From the NCBI RefSeq assembly GCF_029227915.1, contig NC_079883.1, positions 8,494,001 through 8,558,000 on the forward strand: DNA of 64,000 nt. The letters run 5' to 3'. The DNA comes from Hydractinia symbiolongicarpus (Eukaryota; Cnidaria; Hydrozoa; Anthoathecata; Hydractiniidae). Positions 1 to 10,029 of the stretch are shown one piece after another. The position numbers and the translations under genes were made by a program. How positions within the stretch are numbered: position 1 is the stretch's first letter; each line of letters begins with the position of its first letter. The notes under the pieces are model-generated. The model searched no databases and was not told the DNA's origin. It saw nothing but the letters and a program-made list of their open reading frames with translations.

Positions 1-13
1 ATGACGCAACTCT

Positions 14-70
14 ATTGGTTAATTAGGGTGTTTCCACGAGCAGTAGGTAATTTTATGGCCTCTTTTTAAA
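14..70 (+). promoter_or_regulatory. H4 proximal promoter (ATTGG box and TATA-like box)
   Basis: An inverted CCAAT box (ATTGGTTAA, 14-22) lies about 120 nt before the H4 ATG. A TATA-like TTTTTAAAG lies near 62-70. This spacing would put the start site near 95-100. ATTGGTTAA also occurs twice in the H2B/H2A spacer. The start site is inferred, not observed. Confidence 0.5.
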
Positions 71-89
71 GCTGTCTGAATTCTGTTAA

Positions 90-446
<357 letters not shown>

Positions 447-470
447 GCGTTGTCATTGCTCAACAAAAAC

Positions 471-486
471 GGCTATTTTTATAGCC
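471..486 (+). terminator. Histone 3' stem-loop of H4
   Basis: Sequence GGCTAT-TTTT-ATAGCC gives a 6-bp stem and 4-nt loop followed by ACA, the SLBP-binding 3' end of replication-dependent histone mRNAs. An A/T-rich block ending in AAAACATTA follows and is similar downstream of all five histone genes (possible U7-binding element). Confidence 0.95.
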
Positions 487-869
487 ACAAATCTTTTAAA
501 ACATTACTTTGTGCACGCTTCCAAATTACACAATGTGTAAAGTCTTGTCACAGTTACATTTATTGCTATACGATACTATGTCATATATGACACAAAAAAA
601 ATTTAGAAATACTTTGTAGGGTTAATTTGCCTGGGAGTGTTTCCGTGAAAAGCTGGGTTAAGTTAAATGTAAGCAATAACATGGATCAATGTACTTGTCT
701 TTTCTGCAAGTACAGCTAATAATACGTATGAAAAGTGAAGCTAATCCACACACACACATGGGGAAGTATTTTAAATGTAGGCTAGTGTTCTTAAGCACAT
801 TATTTAGAAGTTTTATTAACTTCGGTTAACTTGTAGTGACGCCAAGTAAATGTTTTTTTAAAGATGTGT
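487..869. other. H4-H2B convergent spacer
   Basis: There is no credible gene here. It contains a perfect 14-bp palindrome TGTCATATATGACA (579-592), a hairpin with 7-bp arms GTACTTG/CAAGTAC (691-713), and a short (CA)n run near 748-758. The CA run is one dinucleotide shorter in family B units. Confidence 0.6.
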
Positions 870-885
870 GGTCTTAAAAAAGACC
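870..885 (-). terminator. Histone 3' stem-loop of H2B
   Basis: Read on the minus strand it is GGTCTT-TTTT-AAGACC followed by ACACATCTTTAAAAAAACATT. The stem sequence differs from the other four histone genes but keeps the same geometry through compensating base pairs (T4-A, C5... in each arm), which supports function. Confidence 0.94.
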
Positions 886-908
886 GTTTGTGTTTGGTAG
901 ACGTTGGT

Positions 909-1313
909 TTACTTGCTGCTTGTGTATTTTGTGACGGCTTTTGTTCCTTCACTGACTGCGTGTTTTGCAAGTTCTCCAGGCAAGAGAAGACGTACTGCGG
1001 TTTGAATTTCACGAGAAGAGATGGTCGACTTTTTGTTTTGAAGAGCCAAACGCGAAGCTTCGGAAGCAATGCGCTCAAAGATGTCGTTGACAAATGAGTT
1101 CATGATGCTCATAGCTTTGCTTGAAACTCCGACATCTGGGTGAACTTGTTTCAAAACATTGTAGATGTAAATAGCATAACTTTCCTTTCTCTTTCTCTTG
1201 CGTTTCTTTTCACCAGTTCCACCAATCTTTCCTCCTTTTTTGCCGGCTCTTTTTTCACCTTTCTTGGCTACTTTAGGTGCCTGTTTTCCTCCTTTAGCTG
1301 CTGCGTCAGACAT
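909..1313 (-). CDS. H2B: Histone H2B (unit 1)
   Basis: Core histone H2B, 134 codons, partner of H2A. The N-tail (to about residue 45) is basic, with Gly/Lys-rich [10 protein letters not shown] and [10 protein letters not shown], and is about 8 residues longer than vertebrate H2B. The histone fold follows ([35 protein letters not shown], then the [27 protein letters not shown] helix). The animal-type C-terminus [12 protein letters not shown] contains the lysine equivalent to the H2B ubiquitination site. It is divergent from H2A across a 284-nt shared promoter. Its stem-loop lies 24 nt past the stop codon. Confidence 0.99.
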   Translation of the reverse strand: MSDAAAKGGKQAPKVAKKGEKRAGKKGGKIGGTGEKKRKRKRKESYAIYIYNVLKQVHPDVGVSSKAMSIMNSFVNDIFERIASEASRLALQNKKSTISSREIQTAVRLLLPGELAKHAVSEGTKAVTKYTSSK

Positions 1314-1374
1314 GGTTAAAAATTTTTGCTACTTAACTTGTAAATAAGCATTAAACTGCAAGTCAAAACTTTTT

Positions 1375-1382
1375 GTTTATAA
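1375..1382 (-). promoter_or_regulatory. H2B TATA box
   Basis: Reads TTATAAAC on the minus strand, about 62-68 nt before the H2B ATG. This is consistent with a short 5' UTR. Confidence 0.55.
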
Positions 1383-1391
1383 GTAAAAAAA

Positions 1392-1411
1392 TCGGATCGA
1401 ATTCGATCCGA
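1392..1411. promoter_or_regulatory. Perfect 20-bp palindrome in the H2B/H2A divergent promoter
   Basis: Two 10-nt arms (TCGGATCGAA and its complement) meet with no spacer. A further half-site TTCGATCC lies at 1493-1500 on the H2A side. Two ATTGG boxes (1432-1436 and 1473-1477, both followed by TTAA) lie between the palindrome and the half-site. The palindrome is kept unchanged in every full unit. It is a plausible dimeric factor site for the H2A/H2B pair, but I do not recognise the factor. Confidence 0.6.
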
Positions 1412-1597
1412 AAACGCCGATACGCAATTTAATTGGTTAAAAAAAAAATCTTTTGTTTAATACTTAATTATGATTGGTTAAAAAAACATGATTTCGATCC
1501 TATTTTTATGATGAAAAAACGAGTAAAGTTTATTTCGTTAACACTTACGTTAAATATTCGTACGTTTTTGTATTAACTTACAAATCAAATCGCAGTT

Positions 1598-1978
1598 ATG
1601 TCTGGACGTGGAAAAGGTGGAAAAGCTAAGGCTAAAGCCAAGACAAGATCCTCAAGAGCTGGACTTCAATTTCCAGTCGGTAGAGTGCATAGATTCCTTC
1701 GTAGAGGGCACTATGCTAACCGAATTGGATCTGGAGCACCAGTTTACTTAGCAGCCGTCTTGGAATATTTATCTGCTGAGATATTGGAGTTGGCTGGTAA
1801 CGCAGCAAGAGACAACAAAAAAGCTAGGATTATTCCAAGACATTTACAATTGGCTGTTCGTAATGATGAAGAATTAAACAAACTTTTGAGCGGTGTAACC
1901 ATTGCAGCTGGTGGTGTTTTGCCAAACATTCAAGCTGTCTTACTCCCAAAGAAGAACGACAAAGGACAGAAGAAGTAA
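1598..1978 (+). CDS. H2A: Histone H2A (unit 1)
   Basis: Canonical H2A, 126 codons. Tail [23 protein letters not shown]; histone fold with [13 protein letters not shown] and [29 protein letters not shown]; docking region [27 protein letters not shown]. The acidic-patch residues are present (Glu in VLEYL, AEI and LEL; NDEE). The C-terminus KNDKGQKK has no SQ motif, so this is not H2A.X, and no H2A.Z signature is seen. Its stem-loop is at 2001-2016. Confidence 0.99.
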   Translation: MSGRGKGGKAKAKAKTRSSRAGLQFPVGRVHRFLRRGHYANRIGSGAPVYLAAVLEYLSAEILELAGNAARDNKKARIIPRHLQLAVRNDEELNKLLSGVTIAAGGVLPNIQAVLLPKKNDKGQKK

Positions 1979-2000
1979 ACCGCTACACTCAGAAAACAAC

Positions 2001-2016
2001 GGCTATTTTTATAGCC
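2001..2016 (+). terminator. Histone 3' stem-loop of H2A
   Basis: Same stem and loop as H4, followed by ACACATCTTTAAAAAAACATT. Confidence 0.95.
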
Positions 2017-2175
2017 ACACATCTTTAAAAAAACATTGTTTTTTTCACAAAACTATAACCTTAAAGTCTAATAGATAATCCATGCATACGCCTTGTCCTA
2101 AGTAACTCAAAGAAATTAAATAAAAAAATTTGATCACAACGTCAAAATAAATTGCACGTATTTGCCCCTACTAAT

Positions 2176-2295
2176 GTCTACGGCCATACCACGATGAACA
2201 CACCCGTTCTCGTCTGATCACGGAAGTTAAGCATCGTCGGGCCGGGATAGTACTTGGATGGGGGACCGCCTGGGAACTCCCGGTGTCGTAGGCTT
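2176..2295 (+). rRNA. 5S rRNA: 5S ribosomal RNA (unit 1)
   Basis: About 120 nt, starting GTCTACGGCCATACCAC and ending GTCGTAGGCTT. The two ends pair to form helix I. The internal Pol III control region is visible: an A-box-like AGTTAAGCATCGTCGGGCC and a C-box-like GGATGGGGGACCGCCTGGGA. A TTTT terminator follows directly (2294-2297). It is oriented with H2A and converges on U1. Only this copy type is present in the window, so it cannot be compared with a dispersed 5S set. Confidence 0.97.
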
Positions 2296-2644
2296 TTCAT
2301 TTTCATTTGTTGCCTTTTCATTTCAATGGTGCTGTGATATATTTCTTGTTATAACAATTAAGGAACGTGGCGGTTGTTGAAAGTGTTTCCTATGACATTT
2401 TCCTACGACATTTTCAGGTGATAGTACGAGAAAAAAGAGCTTTCAAATGCATACAAACTCGATCTATTGCCGATCATCCAATAACCCTGACGGAATGGCA
2501 AATAAAATAAAATTCCGCCGCCTTCCGAGGACTTATATCGCAATCACGTTTCGTAACAGCCAAGCGAGGTTTTACCTTAGCGTTTAAGTCACCACCGACA
2601 TTTGGCCGCGCAACTTTTCTAAGCTCATTCATTTTGACTTAAGG
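2296..2644. other. 5S-U1 spacer
   Basis: Starts with T-rich repeats of TTTTCATTT (2294-2330) that could act as backup Pol III terminators. The rest has no gene that I can identify. Family B units lack 22 nt within about 2309-2334. The 3' side lies downstream of U1 (minus strand), where a snRNA 3' box would be expected, but no clear match was seen. Confidence 0.5.
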
Positions 2645-2809
2645 AGGGGGCGAGCGCGGACGCAGGCCCCCACTACCAGAAATTGTACGGTCGAGTTACT
2701 GACGTTTGCAGTAATCGCAGAGGTCAGCCCAAGCGTAGTGCAATGCAAGAGCCTCACTCTGGAAGAAAACCCTCATTGATCAGTCTTTACTTCCCCGTCA
2801 GGTAAGTAT
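2645..2809 (-). ncRNA. U1: U1 spliceosomal snRNA (unit 1)
   Basis: Minus-strand RNA of about 165 nt (human U1 is 164). It starts ATACTTACCTG, the 5' splice-site-pairing end. It continues with stem-loop I containing GATCA, stem-loop II with the U1A-binding loop ATTGCACT, the conserved GGCTGACCTCTGCGATTAC stretch, the Sm site AATTTCTGG, and a GC-rich terminal stem-loop (GGGGGCCTGCGTCCGC ... GCCCCC). The opposite strand of the 5' end reads as a perfect splice donor CAG/GTAAGTAT, which could mislead gene finders. Confidence 0.97.
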
Positions 2810-2857
2810 GAGTTGGAACTGCACCGTAGCATGAGGGTACCCTTCAAAGTTTGTTAA

Positions 2858-2866
2858 TGCTTGTGG
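2858..2866 (-). promoter_or_regulatory. U1 proximal sequence element (PSE-like)
   Basis: CCACAAGCA begins at -57 relative to the U1 5' end. The same 9-mer begins at -54 of U2. Position and sharing fit a snRNA PSE. Confidence 0.65.
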
Positions 2867-3001
2867 CTTGAGTGTGTTATAAACTGCCGTGTCGCGGGGC
2901 ATAGGCTGTATTCTCCCCCAGTGTACGCGTTTTGTTCCCGCCGTAGACTATGCAGAGTGCCGTCGGAAAGAGGACTGCTATTATTCTTTTATTGCTTATG
3001 T

Positions 3002-3186
3002 GGGCCGCCATCGGTAATAGTGCAACACCAAGGCAACCCGTGGTCACGGCGTGAATGAATCCACCTCCATGACCCAAGGCCAAAAATCAGATTAATATAC
3101 TGACCATTCAGAGAATGGCCTACCAGATATTAAACTGATAAGAACAGATACTACACTTGATCTTAGCCATTAGGCCGAGAAGCGAT
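3002..3186 (-). ncRNA. U2: U2 spliceosomal snRNA (unit 1)
   Basis: Minus-strand RNA of about 185 nt starting ATCGCTTCTCGGCC. It contains the branch-point-pairing GTGTAGTATCTG, the stem IIa region, and the Sm site GATTTTTGG. Stem III is GGTCATGG paired with CCGTGACC. Stem IV is GGTTGCCTTGGT paired with ACCGA(T)GGCGGCC, enclosing an 11-nt loop GTTGCACTATT that resembles U2B''/U1A-binding loops. The 3' end is placed at the base of stem IV and may be off by a few nt. Confidence 0.95.
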
Positions 3187-3508
3187 AAAGAACAAGCGTT
3201 GCCATGATAGGCATCGTCCACACACCGTAACTGCTTGTGGAGCATGTCACGTTACTGTAAAGCTTACAACTGTCACCGCGTACGGATGGACGGCGACATA
3301 GTAAAAATCACGGCTGTTGATTTAGCCGTAGGATGGAGAGCGACTGTAGCGAGTGGATGGTAACTTACATGAATGCTAACAAAGGCGACGATACTAAGTG
3401 CGTGATATTACTTTCCAATATGACTGCGTACATTCCGTTTATCAACGCATTACGCCAGAACGTGCGCGCGCGTTACACAGTAGACCATGCAGCCGAAATG
3501 CGACAGTG
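3187..3508. other. U2 promoter and U2-tRNA spacer
   Basis: The part next to U2 is its promoter (PSE at 3232-3240). A hairpin with 6-bp arms ACGGCT/AGCCGT and an 8-nt loop is at 3310-3329. An alternating purine-pyrimidine run GTGCGCGCGCGT lies near 3461-3472. No other gene is recognised. Open frames here are not conserved-looking proteins. Confidence 0.45.
3232..3240 (-). promoter_or_regulatory. U2 proximal sequence element (PSE-like)
   Basis: CCACAAGCA begins at -54 of U2. The flanks are less alike than the 9-mer core (CATTAAC after the U1 core, CAGTTAC after the U2 core). Confidence 0.65.
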
Positions 3509-3581
3509 CGACCCTGCCAGGAGTCGAACCTGGAATCCCCTGATTCGTAGTCAGATGCCTTATCCATTGGGCCACAGGGCG
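3509..3581 (-). tRNA. tRNA-Arg: tRNA-Arg(ACG), family A allele with C1:C72 mismatch (unit 1)
   Basis: A 73-nt cloverleaf without intron. D arm GCCCAATGGATAAGGC; anticodon stem TCTGA/TCAGG with loop CTACGAA (anticodon ACG); T arm CCAGG-TTCGACT-CCTGG; discriminator G. The B box GGTTCGACTCC matches consensus. The 5' acceptor strand is CGCCCTG and the 3' strand CAGGGTC, so position 1 (C) faces C72 and position 2 pairs G-U. Family B copies have G1 and pair normally. No TTTT terminator is found within about 200 nt downstream; there is only a TTT about 10 nt past the end. Confidence 0.93.
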
Positions 3582-3985
3582 ATGCTTATGACTTCGCCCC
3601 ATCGTTATTTTGGCTTGCGCATTCGTTTTACTTACGACAGAATTCTTCGTGTTTGTAGCCATGAAAGAAAGGGACTTCTGTGAGTGAATTTTTTTACTGT
3701 GGTCTAATAAAAAAGTCGAAACGCAGTGCCCAATATATGAATTGCTCCTAATAGCCGGAAACAGGCCGTGTCGATGATGTAGGCCGACATACGCAACGCA
3801 AACCAAAGAACGCTTTATGAAAATCCTAACACGGGCGCGGAAGAAGCCCAAATTAACAGAGTAGATGTAATGCTGAAGACCTCAAACTCCAGCAGCTTCT
3901 CTTTCAGACTATTGCGTCGTGCTACAAATAAAAATTAACATGCTTTCGCATAGTCGCGGCTCCCAAAACGGACATTATACGATGT
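3582..3985. other. tRNA-H1 spacer
   Basis: About 400 nt with relatively high GC/CpG and no recognised gene. Short imperfect hairpins occur (TGTCG...CGACA near 3767-3790; GGGC...GCCC near 3833-3849). Family B differs here by several single-base substitutions. Confidence 0.4.
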
Positions 3986-4077
3986 ACAGAAACACACATT
4001 TCTGTTTTCGCGCCAAATCAATTCCCGGGAGTGGTACTTTTACGTCCGCATACTTCGCACCGTCTTAAATTATATCT
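3986..4077 (+). promoter_or_regulatory. H1 promoter: H1 box, E2F-like site, TATA
   Basis: AAACACA (3990-3996) matches the H1 box known from animal H1 promoters. It sits in a hairpin ACAGAAA-CACACA-TTTCTGT (3986-4005). TTTTCGCGCCAAA (4005-4017) matches an E2F site. A TATA-like TTAAATTATATC lies at 4065-4076. The spacing puts the start near 4100 and the H1 box near -110, as in classical H1 promoters. Confidence 0.65.
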
Positions 4078-4160
4078 CATTTACACGGTAATGTTTAGTA
4101 TACTTCTACTGTGATAACAAGCATCGTTTATCGTTGGATTGTTGTAAGAAAACATTAAAA

Positions 4161-4712
4161 ATGAGTGAAGCAGCTTCTCCAAAGAAAATCGCACCCAAGA
4201 AGAAACCTGCTGCAAAGAAGACAGCTGATCACCCTAAATATGTGGACATGATCAAGGCTGCTATCGCTACCCTAAAGGAACGCGGTGGTTCATCTCGCCA
4301 AGCTATTACAAAATATATTCATGCAAATTACAAAGTTGCTGAAAACTCAGATCATCATCTGAAAATGGCTCTTAAACGAGGAGTAACATCAGGCGATTTG
4401 ATTCAAACTAAAGGCACTGGTGCTTCTGGATCATTCAAGCTAGGTCAGGTAAAAAAAGAAAAACCTAAGAAAAAGGCCGCAGCAAAAAAGCCAACGGCAA
4501 AGAAGCCTACTGCAAAGAAAAGTACACCAAAAAAGAAGCCAGCAAAGAAGAGCACGCCAAAGAAAGCAGCAAAGAAGCCTGCCACAAAGAAAGCCTCGGC
4601 TAAGAAACCAGCAGCTAAGAAACCCACAAAGAAGCCTGTTGCTAAAAAACCTGCAGCAAAGAAGGTCAAAAAGACTCCCAAAAAGGCAGCAAAGAAGACC
4701 GCAAAAAAATAA
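4161..4712 (+). CDS. H1: Linker histone H1 (unit 1)
   Basis: Linker histone of 183 residues, binding linker DNA at the nucleosome dyad. It has a short N-tail ([14 protein letters not shown]), then a winged-helix globular domain at about residues 25-97 ([66 protein letters not shown]). The C-tail is long and Lys/Ala/Pro-rich, with repeated AKKP and several S/TPKK motifs that are typical CDK sites. An in-frame TTG 27 nt upstream is not a plausible start; ATG at 4161 gives the classical MSE start. Its stem-loop is at 4745-4760. It converges with H3. Confidence 0.98.
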   Translation: MSEAASPKKIAPKKKPAAKKTADHPKYVDMIKAAIATLKERGGSSRQAITKYIHANYKVAENSDHHLKMALKRGVTSGDLIQTKGTGASGSFKLGQVKKEKPKKKAAAKKPTAKKPTAKKSTPKKKPAKKSTPKKAAKKPATKKASAKKPAAKKPTKKPVAKKPAAKKVKKTPKKAAKKTAKK

Positions 4713-4744
4713 TTTGTGTGTATCTGGCTATTACATTAACAAAC

Positions 4745-4760
4745 GGCTATTTTTATAGCC
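4745..4760 (+). terminator. Histone 3' stem-loop of H1
   Basis: Same GGCTAT-TTTT-ATAGCC hairpin, 32 nt after the H1 stop, followed by ACACATTTACAAAAAAACATT. H1 is thus a replication-dependent (not polyadenylated) gene. Confidence 0.94.
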
Positions 4761-4937
4761 ACACATTTACAAAAAAACATTATCTTGGTACAAAGTTAAA
4801 CTTGTTTAAGTCACTTAAACAGTTAAAAAAGAGTAATTTTAAGATTAGATTCCCTAAGTTTAAGTATTTTCGTTTTTAAATTTCTTATTTTCTTGCTTTT
4901 ACTTTTCTTGCCCTTCATATTTTTAACATTGTCAAAC

Positions 4938-4973
4938 TTTATGTAGCATAAAATTTTTATGTAGCATAAAATT
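4938..4973. repeat. Exact 18-bp tandem duplication in the H1-H3 spacer
   Basis: TTTATGTAGCATAAAATT occurs twice head to tail. It is present in all units that include this spacer. It probably arose by slippage; no function is seen. Confidence 0.9.
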
Positions 4974-5036
4974 TAAACAGAAAGCAGAACAAAGTTTGAT
5001 ATAAAAAGCTAGCCGTAATATTTTTTATGGATGTGT

Positions 5037-5052
5037 GGCTATAAAAATAGCC
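5037..5052 (-). terminator. Histone 3' stem-loop of H3
   Basis: GGCTAT-TTTT-ATAGCC on the minus strand, 22 nt beyond the stop codon, followed by ACACATCCATAAAAAATATTA. Confidence 0.95.
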
Positions 5053-5073
5053 GTTTTTTGTTTGGTAAGATGC

Positions 5074-6322
<1,249 letters not shown>

Positions 6323-6784
6323 GCGTTGTCATTGCTCAACAAAAACGGCTATTTTTATAGCCACAAATCTTTTAAAACATTACTTTGTGCACGCTTCCAA
6401 ATTACACAATGTGTAAAGTCTTGTCACAGTTACATTTATTGCTATACGATACTATGTCATATATGACACAAAAAAAATTTAGAAATACTTTGTAGGGTTA
6501 ATTTGCCTGGGAGTGTTTCCGTGAAAAGCTGGGTTAAGTTAAATGTAAGCAATAACATGGATCAATGTACTTGTCTTTTCTGCAAGTACAGCTAATAATA
6601 CGTATGAAAAGTGAAGCTAATCCACACACACACATGGGGAAGTATTTTAAATGTAGGCTAGTGTTCTTAAGCACATTATTTAGAAGTTTTATTAACTTCG
6701 GTTAACTTGTAGTGACGCCAAGTAAATGTTTTTTTAAAGATGTGTGGTCTTAAAAAAGACCGTTTGTGTTTGGTAGACGTTGGT

Positions 6785-7182
<398 letters not shown>

Positions 7183-7466
7183 GGTTAAAAATTTTTGCTA
7201 CTTAACTTGTAAATAAGCATTAAACTGCAAGTCAAAACTTTTTGTTTATAAGTAAAAAAATCGGATCGAATTCGATCCGAAAACGCCGATACGCAATTTA
7301 ATTGGTTAAAAAAAAAATCTTTTGTTTAATACTTAATTATGATTGGTTAAAAAAACATGATTTCGATCCTATTTTTATGATGAAAAAACGAGTAAAGTTT
7401 ATTTCGTTAACACTTACGTTAAATATTCGTACGTTTTTGTATTAACTTACAAATCAAATCGCAGTT

Positions 7467-7847
7467 ATGTCTGGACGTGGAAAAGGTGGAAAAGCTAAGG
7501 CTAAAGCCAAGACAAGATCCTCAAGAGCTGGACTTCAATTTCCAGTCGGTAGAGTGCATAGATTCCTTCGTAGAGGGCACTATGCTAACCGAATTGGATC
7601 TGGAGCACCAGTTTACTTAGCAGCCGTCTTGGAATATTTATCTGCTGAGATATTGGAGTTGGCTGGTAACGCAGCAAGAGACAACAAAAAAGCTAGGATT
7701 ATTCCAAGACATTTACAATTGGCTGTTCGTAATGATGAAGAATTAAACAAACTTTTGAGCGGTGTAACCATTGCAGCTGGTGGTGTTTTGCCAAACATTC
7801 AAGCTGTCTTACTCCCAAAGAAGAACGACAAAGGACAGAAGAAGTAA
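7467..7847 (+). CDS. H2A: Histone H2A (unit 2)
   Basis: Same protein as 1598-1978. Stem-loop 7870-7885; shared-promoter palindrome 7261-7280. Its divergent partner H2B is broken. Confidence 0.99.
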   Translation: MSGRGKGGKAKAKAKTRSSRAGLQFPVGRVHRFLRRGHYANRIGSGAPVYLAAVLEYLSAEILELAGNAARDNKKARIIPRHLQLAVRNDEELNKLLSGVTIAAGGVLPNIQAVLLPKKNDKGQKK

Positions 7848-8044
7848 ACCGCTACACTCAGAAAACAACGGCTATTTTTATAGCCACACATCTTTAAAAA
7901 AACATTGTTTTTTTCACAAAACTATAACCTTAAAGTCTAATAGATAATCCATGCATACGCCTTGTCCTAAGTAACTCAAAGAAATTAAATAAAAAAATTT
8001 GATCACAACGTCAAAATAAATTGCACGTATTTGCCCCTACTAAT

Positions 8045-8164
8045 GTCTACGGCCATACCACGATGAACACACCCGTTCTCGTCTGATCACGGAAGTTAAG
8101 CATCGTCGGGCCGGGATAGTACTTGGATGGGGGACCGCCTGGGAACTCCCGGTGTCGTAGGCTT
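8045..8164 (+). rRNA. 5S rRNA: 5S ribosomal RNA (unit 2)
   Basis: Same sequence as the unit 1 copy, with TTTT terminator directly after. Confidence 0.97.
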
Positions 8165-8513
8165 TTCATTTTCATTTGTTGCCTTTTCATTTCAATGGTG
8201 CTGTGATATATTTCTTGTTATAACAATTAAGGAACGTGGCGGTTGTTGAAAGTGTTTCCTATGACATTTTCCTACGACATTTTCAGGTGATAGTACGAGA
8301 AAAAAGAGCTTTCAAATGCATACAAACTCGATCTATTGCCGATCATCCAATAACCCTGACGGAATGGCAAATAAAATAAAATTCCGCCGCCTTCCGAGGA
8401 CTTATATCGCAATCACGTTTCGTAACAGCCAAGCGAGGTTTTACCTTAGCGTTTAAGTCACCACCGACATTTGGCCGCGCAACTTTTCTAAGCTCATTCA
8501 TTTTGACTTAAGG

Positions 8514-8678
8514 AGGGGGCGAGCGCGGACGCAGGCCCCCACTACCAGAAATTGTACGGTCGAGTTACTGACGTTTGCAGTAATCGCAGAGGTCAGCCCA
8601 AGCGTAGTGCAATGCAAGAGCCTCACTCTGGAAGAAAACCCTCATTGATCAGTCTTTACTTCCCCGTCAGGTAAGTAT
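8514..8678 (-). ncRNA. U1: U1 snRNA (unit 2)
   Basis: Same as the unit 1 copy. PSE-like element at 8727-8735. Confidence 0.96.
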
Positions 8679-8870
8679 GAGTTGGAACTGCACCGTAGCA
8701 TGAGGGTACCCTTCAAAGTTTGTTAATGCTTGTGGCTTGAGTGTGTTATAAACTGCCGTGTCGCGGGGCATAGGCTGTATTCTCCCCCAGTGTACGCGTT
8801 TTGTTCCCGCCGTAGACTATGCAGAGTGCCGTCGGAAAGAGGACTGCTATTATTCTTTTATTGCTTATGT

Positions 8871-9055
8871 GGGCCGCCATCGGTAATAGTGCAACACCAA
8901 GGCAACCCGTGGTCACGGCGTGAATGAATCCACCTCCATGACCCAAGGCCAAAAATCAGATTAATATACTGACCATTCAGAGAATGGCCTACCAGATATT
9001 AAACTGATAAGAACAGATACTACACTTGATCTTAGCCATTAGGCCGAGAAGCGAT
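8871..9055 (-). ncRNA. U2: U2 snRNA (unit 2)
   Basis: Same as the unit 1 copy. PSE-like element at 9101-9109. Confidence 0.95.
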
Positions 9056-9377
9056 AAAGAACAAGCGTTGCCATGATAGGCATCGTCCACACACCGTAAC
9101 TGCTTGTGGAGCATGTCACGTTACTGTAAAGCTTACAACTGTCACCGCGTACGGATGGACGGCGACATAGTAAAAATCACGGCTGTTGATTTAGCCGTAG
9201 GATGGAGAGCGACTGTAGCGAGTGGATGGTAACTTACATGAATGCTAACAAAGGCGACGATACTAAGTGCGTGATATTACTTTCCAATATGACTGCGTAC
9301 ATTCCGTTTATCAACGCATTACGCCAGAACGTGCGCGCGCGTTACACAGTAGACCATGCAGCCGAAATGCGACAGTG

Positions 9378-9450
9378 CGACCCTGCCAGGAGTCGAACCT
9401 GGAATCCCCTGATTCGTAGTCAGATGCCTTATCCATTGGGCCACAGGGCG
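9378..9450 (-). tRNA. tRNA-Arg: tRNA-Arg(ACG), C1:C72 form (unit 2)
   Basis: Same as the unit 1 copy, including the mismatched first acceptor pair. Confidence 0.92.
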
Positions 9451-10029
9451 ATGCTTATGACTTCGCCCCATCGTTATTTTGGCTTGCGCATTCGTTTTAC
9501 TTACGACAGAATTCTTCGTGTTTGTAGCCATGAAAGAAAGGGACTTCTGTGAGTGAATTTTTTTACTGTGGTCTAATAAAAAAGTCGAAACGCAGTGCCC
9601 AATATATGAATTGCTCCTAATAGCCGGAAACAGGCCGTGTCGATGATGTAGGCCGACATACGCAACGCAAACCAAAGAACGCTTTATGAAAATCCTAACA
9701 CGGGCGCGGAAGAAGCCCAAATTAACAGAGTAGATGTAATGCTGAAGACCTCAAACTCCAGCAGCTTCTCTTTCAGACTATTGCGTCGTGCTACAAATAA
9801 AAATTAACATGCTTTCGCATAGTCGCGGCTCCCAAAACGGACATTATACGATGTACAGAAACACACATTTCTGTTTTCGCGCCAAATCAATTCCCGGGAG
9901 TGGTACTTTTACGTCCGCATACTTCGCACCGTCTTAAATTATATCTCATTTACACGGTAATGTTTAGTATACTTCTACTGTGATAACAAGCATCGTTTAT
10001 CGTTGGATTGTTGTAAGAAAACATTAAAA

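Noticed and set aside
864-1097. Cys-rich 77-codon + strand frame
   Set aside because: It is antisense to H2B and its stem-loop; a shadow of the coding constraint.
2540-2640. Possible U4-like segment (GCCAAGCGAGGTTTTACC)
   Set aside because: It only loosely resembles the U4 5' domain. No U4 start, U6-pairing stem or Sm site was found.
2797-2810. Perfect splice donor CAGGTAAGTAT on the + strand
   Set aside because: It is the complement of the U1 5' end, not an exon boundary.
2861-3083. Open frames of 65 and 68 codons over U1/U2 upstream sequence
   Set aside because: They overlap U2 snRNA and the U1 promoter; they are conserved only because the unit is homogenised.
3625-3645. Minus-strand CGTAAGT donor-like motif, considered as a spliced-leader RNA
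   Set aside because: There is no Sm site or stem structure downstream, so an SL RNA is not supported.
3333-3851. Overlapping open frames of 116 and 133 codons over the tRNA-Arg and its spacers
   Set aside because: They run across a tRNA gene on both strands, have no recognisable domain, and are broken in unit 7.
3770-3880. Possible box C/D snoRNA (ATGATGT ... CTGA)
   Set aside because: The C box is imperfect, the spacing is long, and no terminal stem is visible.
4134-4160. Upstream extension of H1 (MDCCKKTLK...)
   Set aside because: It would start at TTG. The ATG at 4161 gives the normal MSE start of H1.
4445-4681. Phe/Ala/Gly-rich 78-codon frame opposite H1, resembling a membrane protein
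   Set aside because: It is the antisense image of the Lys/Ala/Pro codons of the H1 tail.
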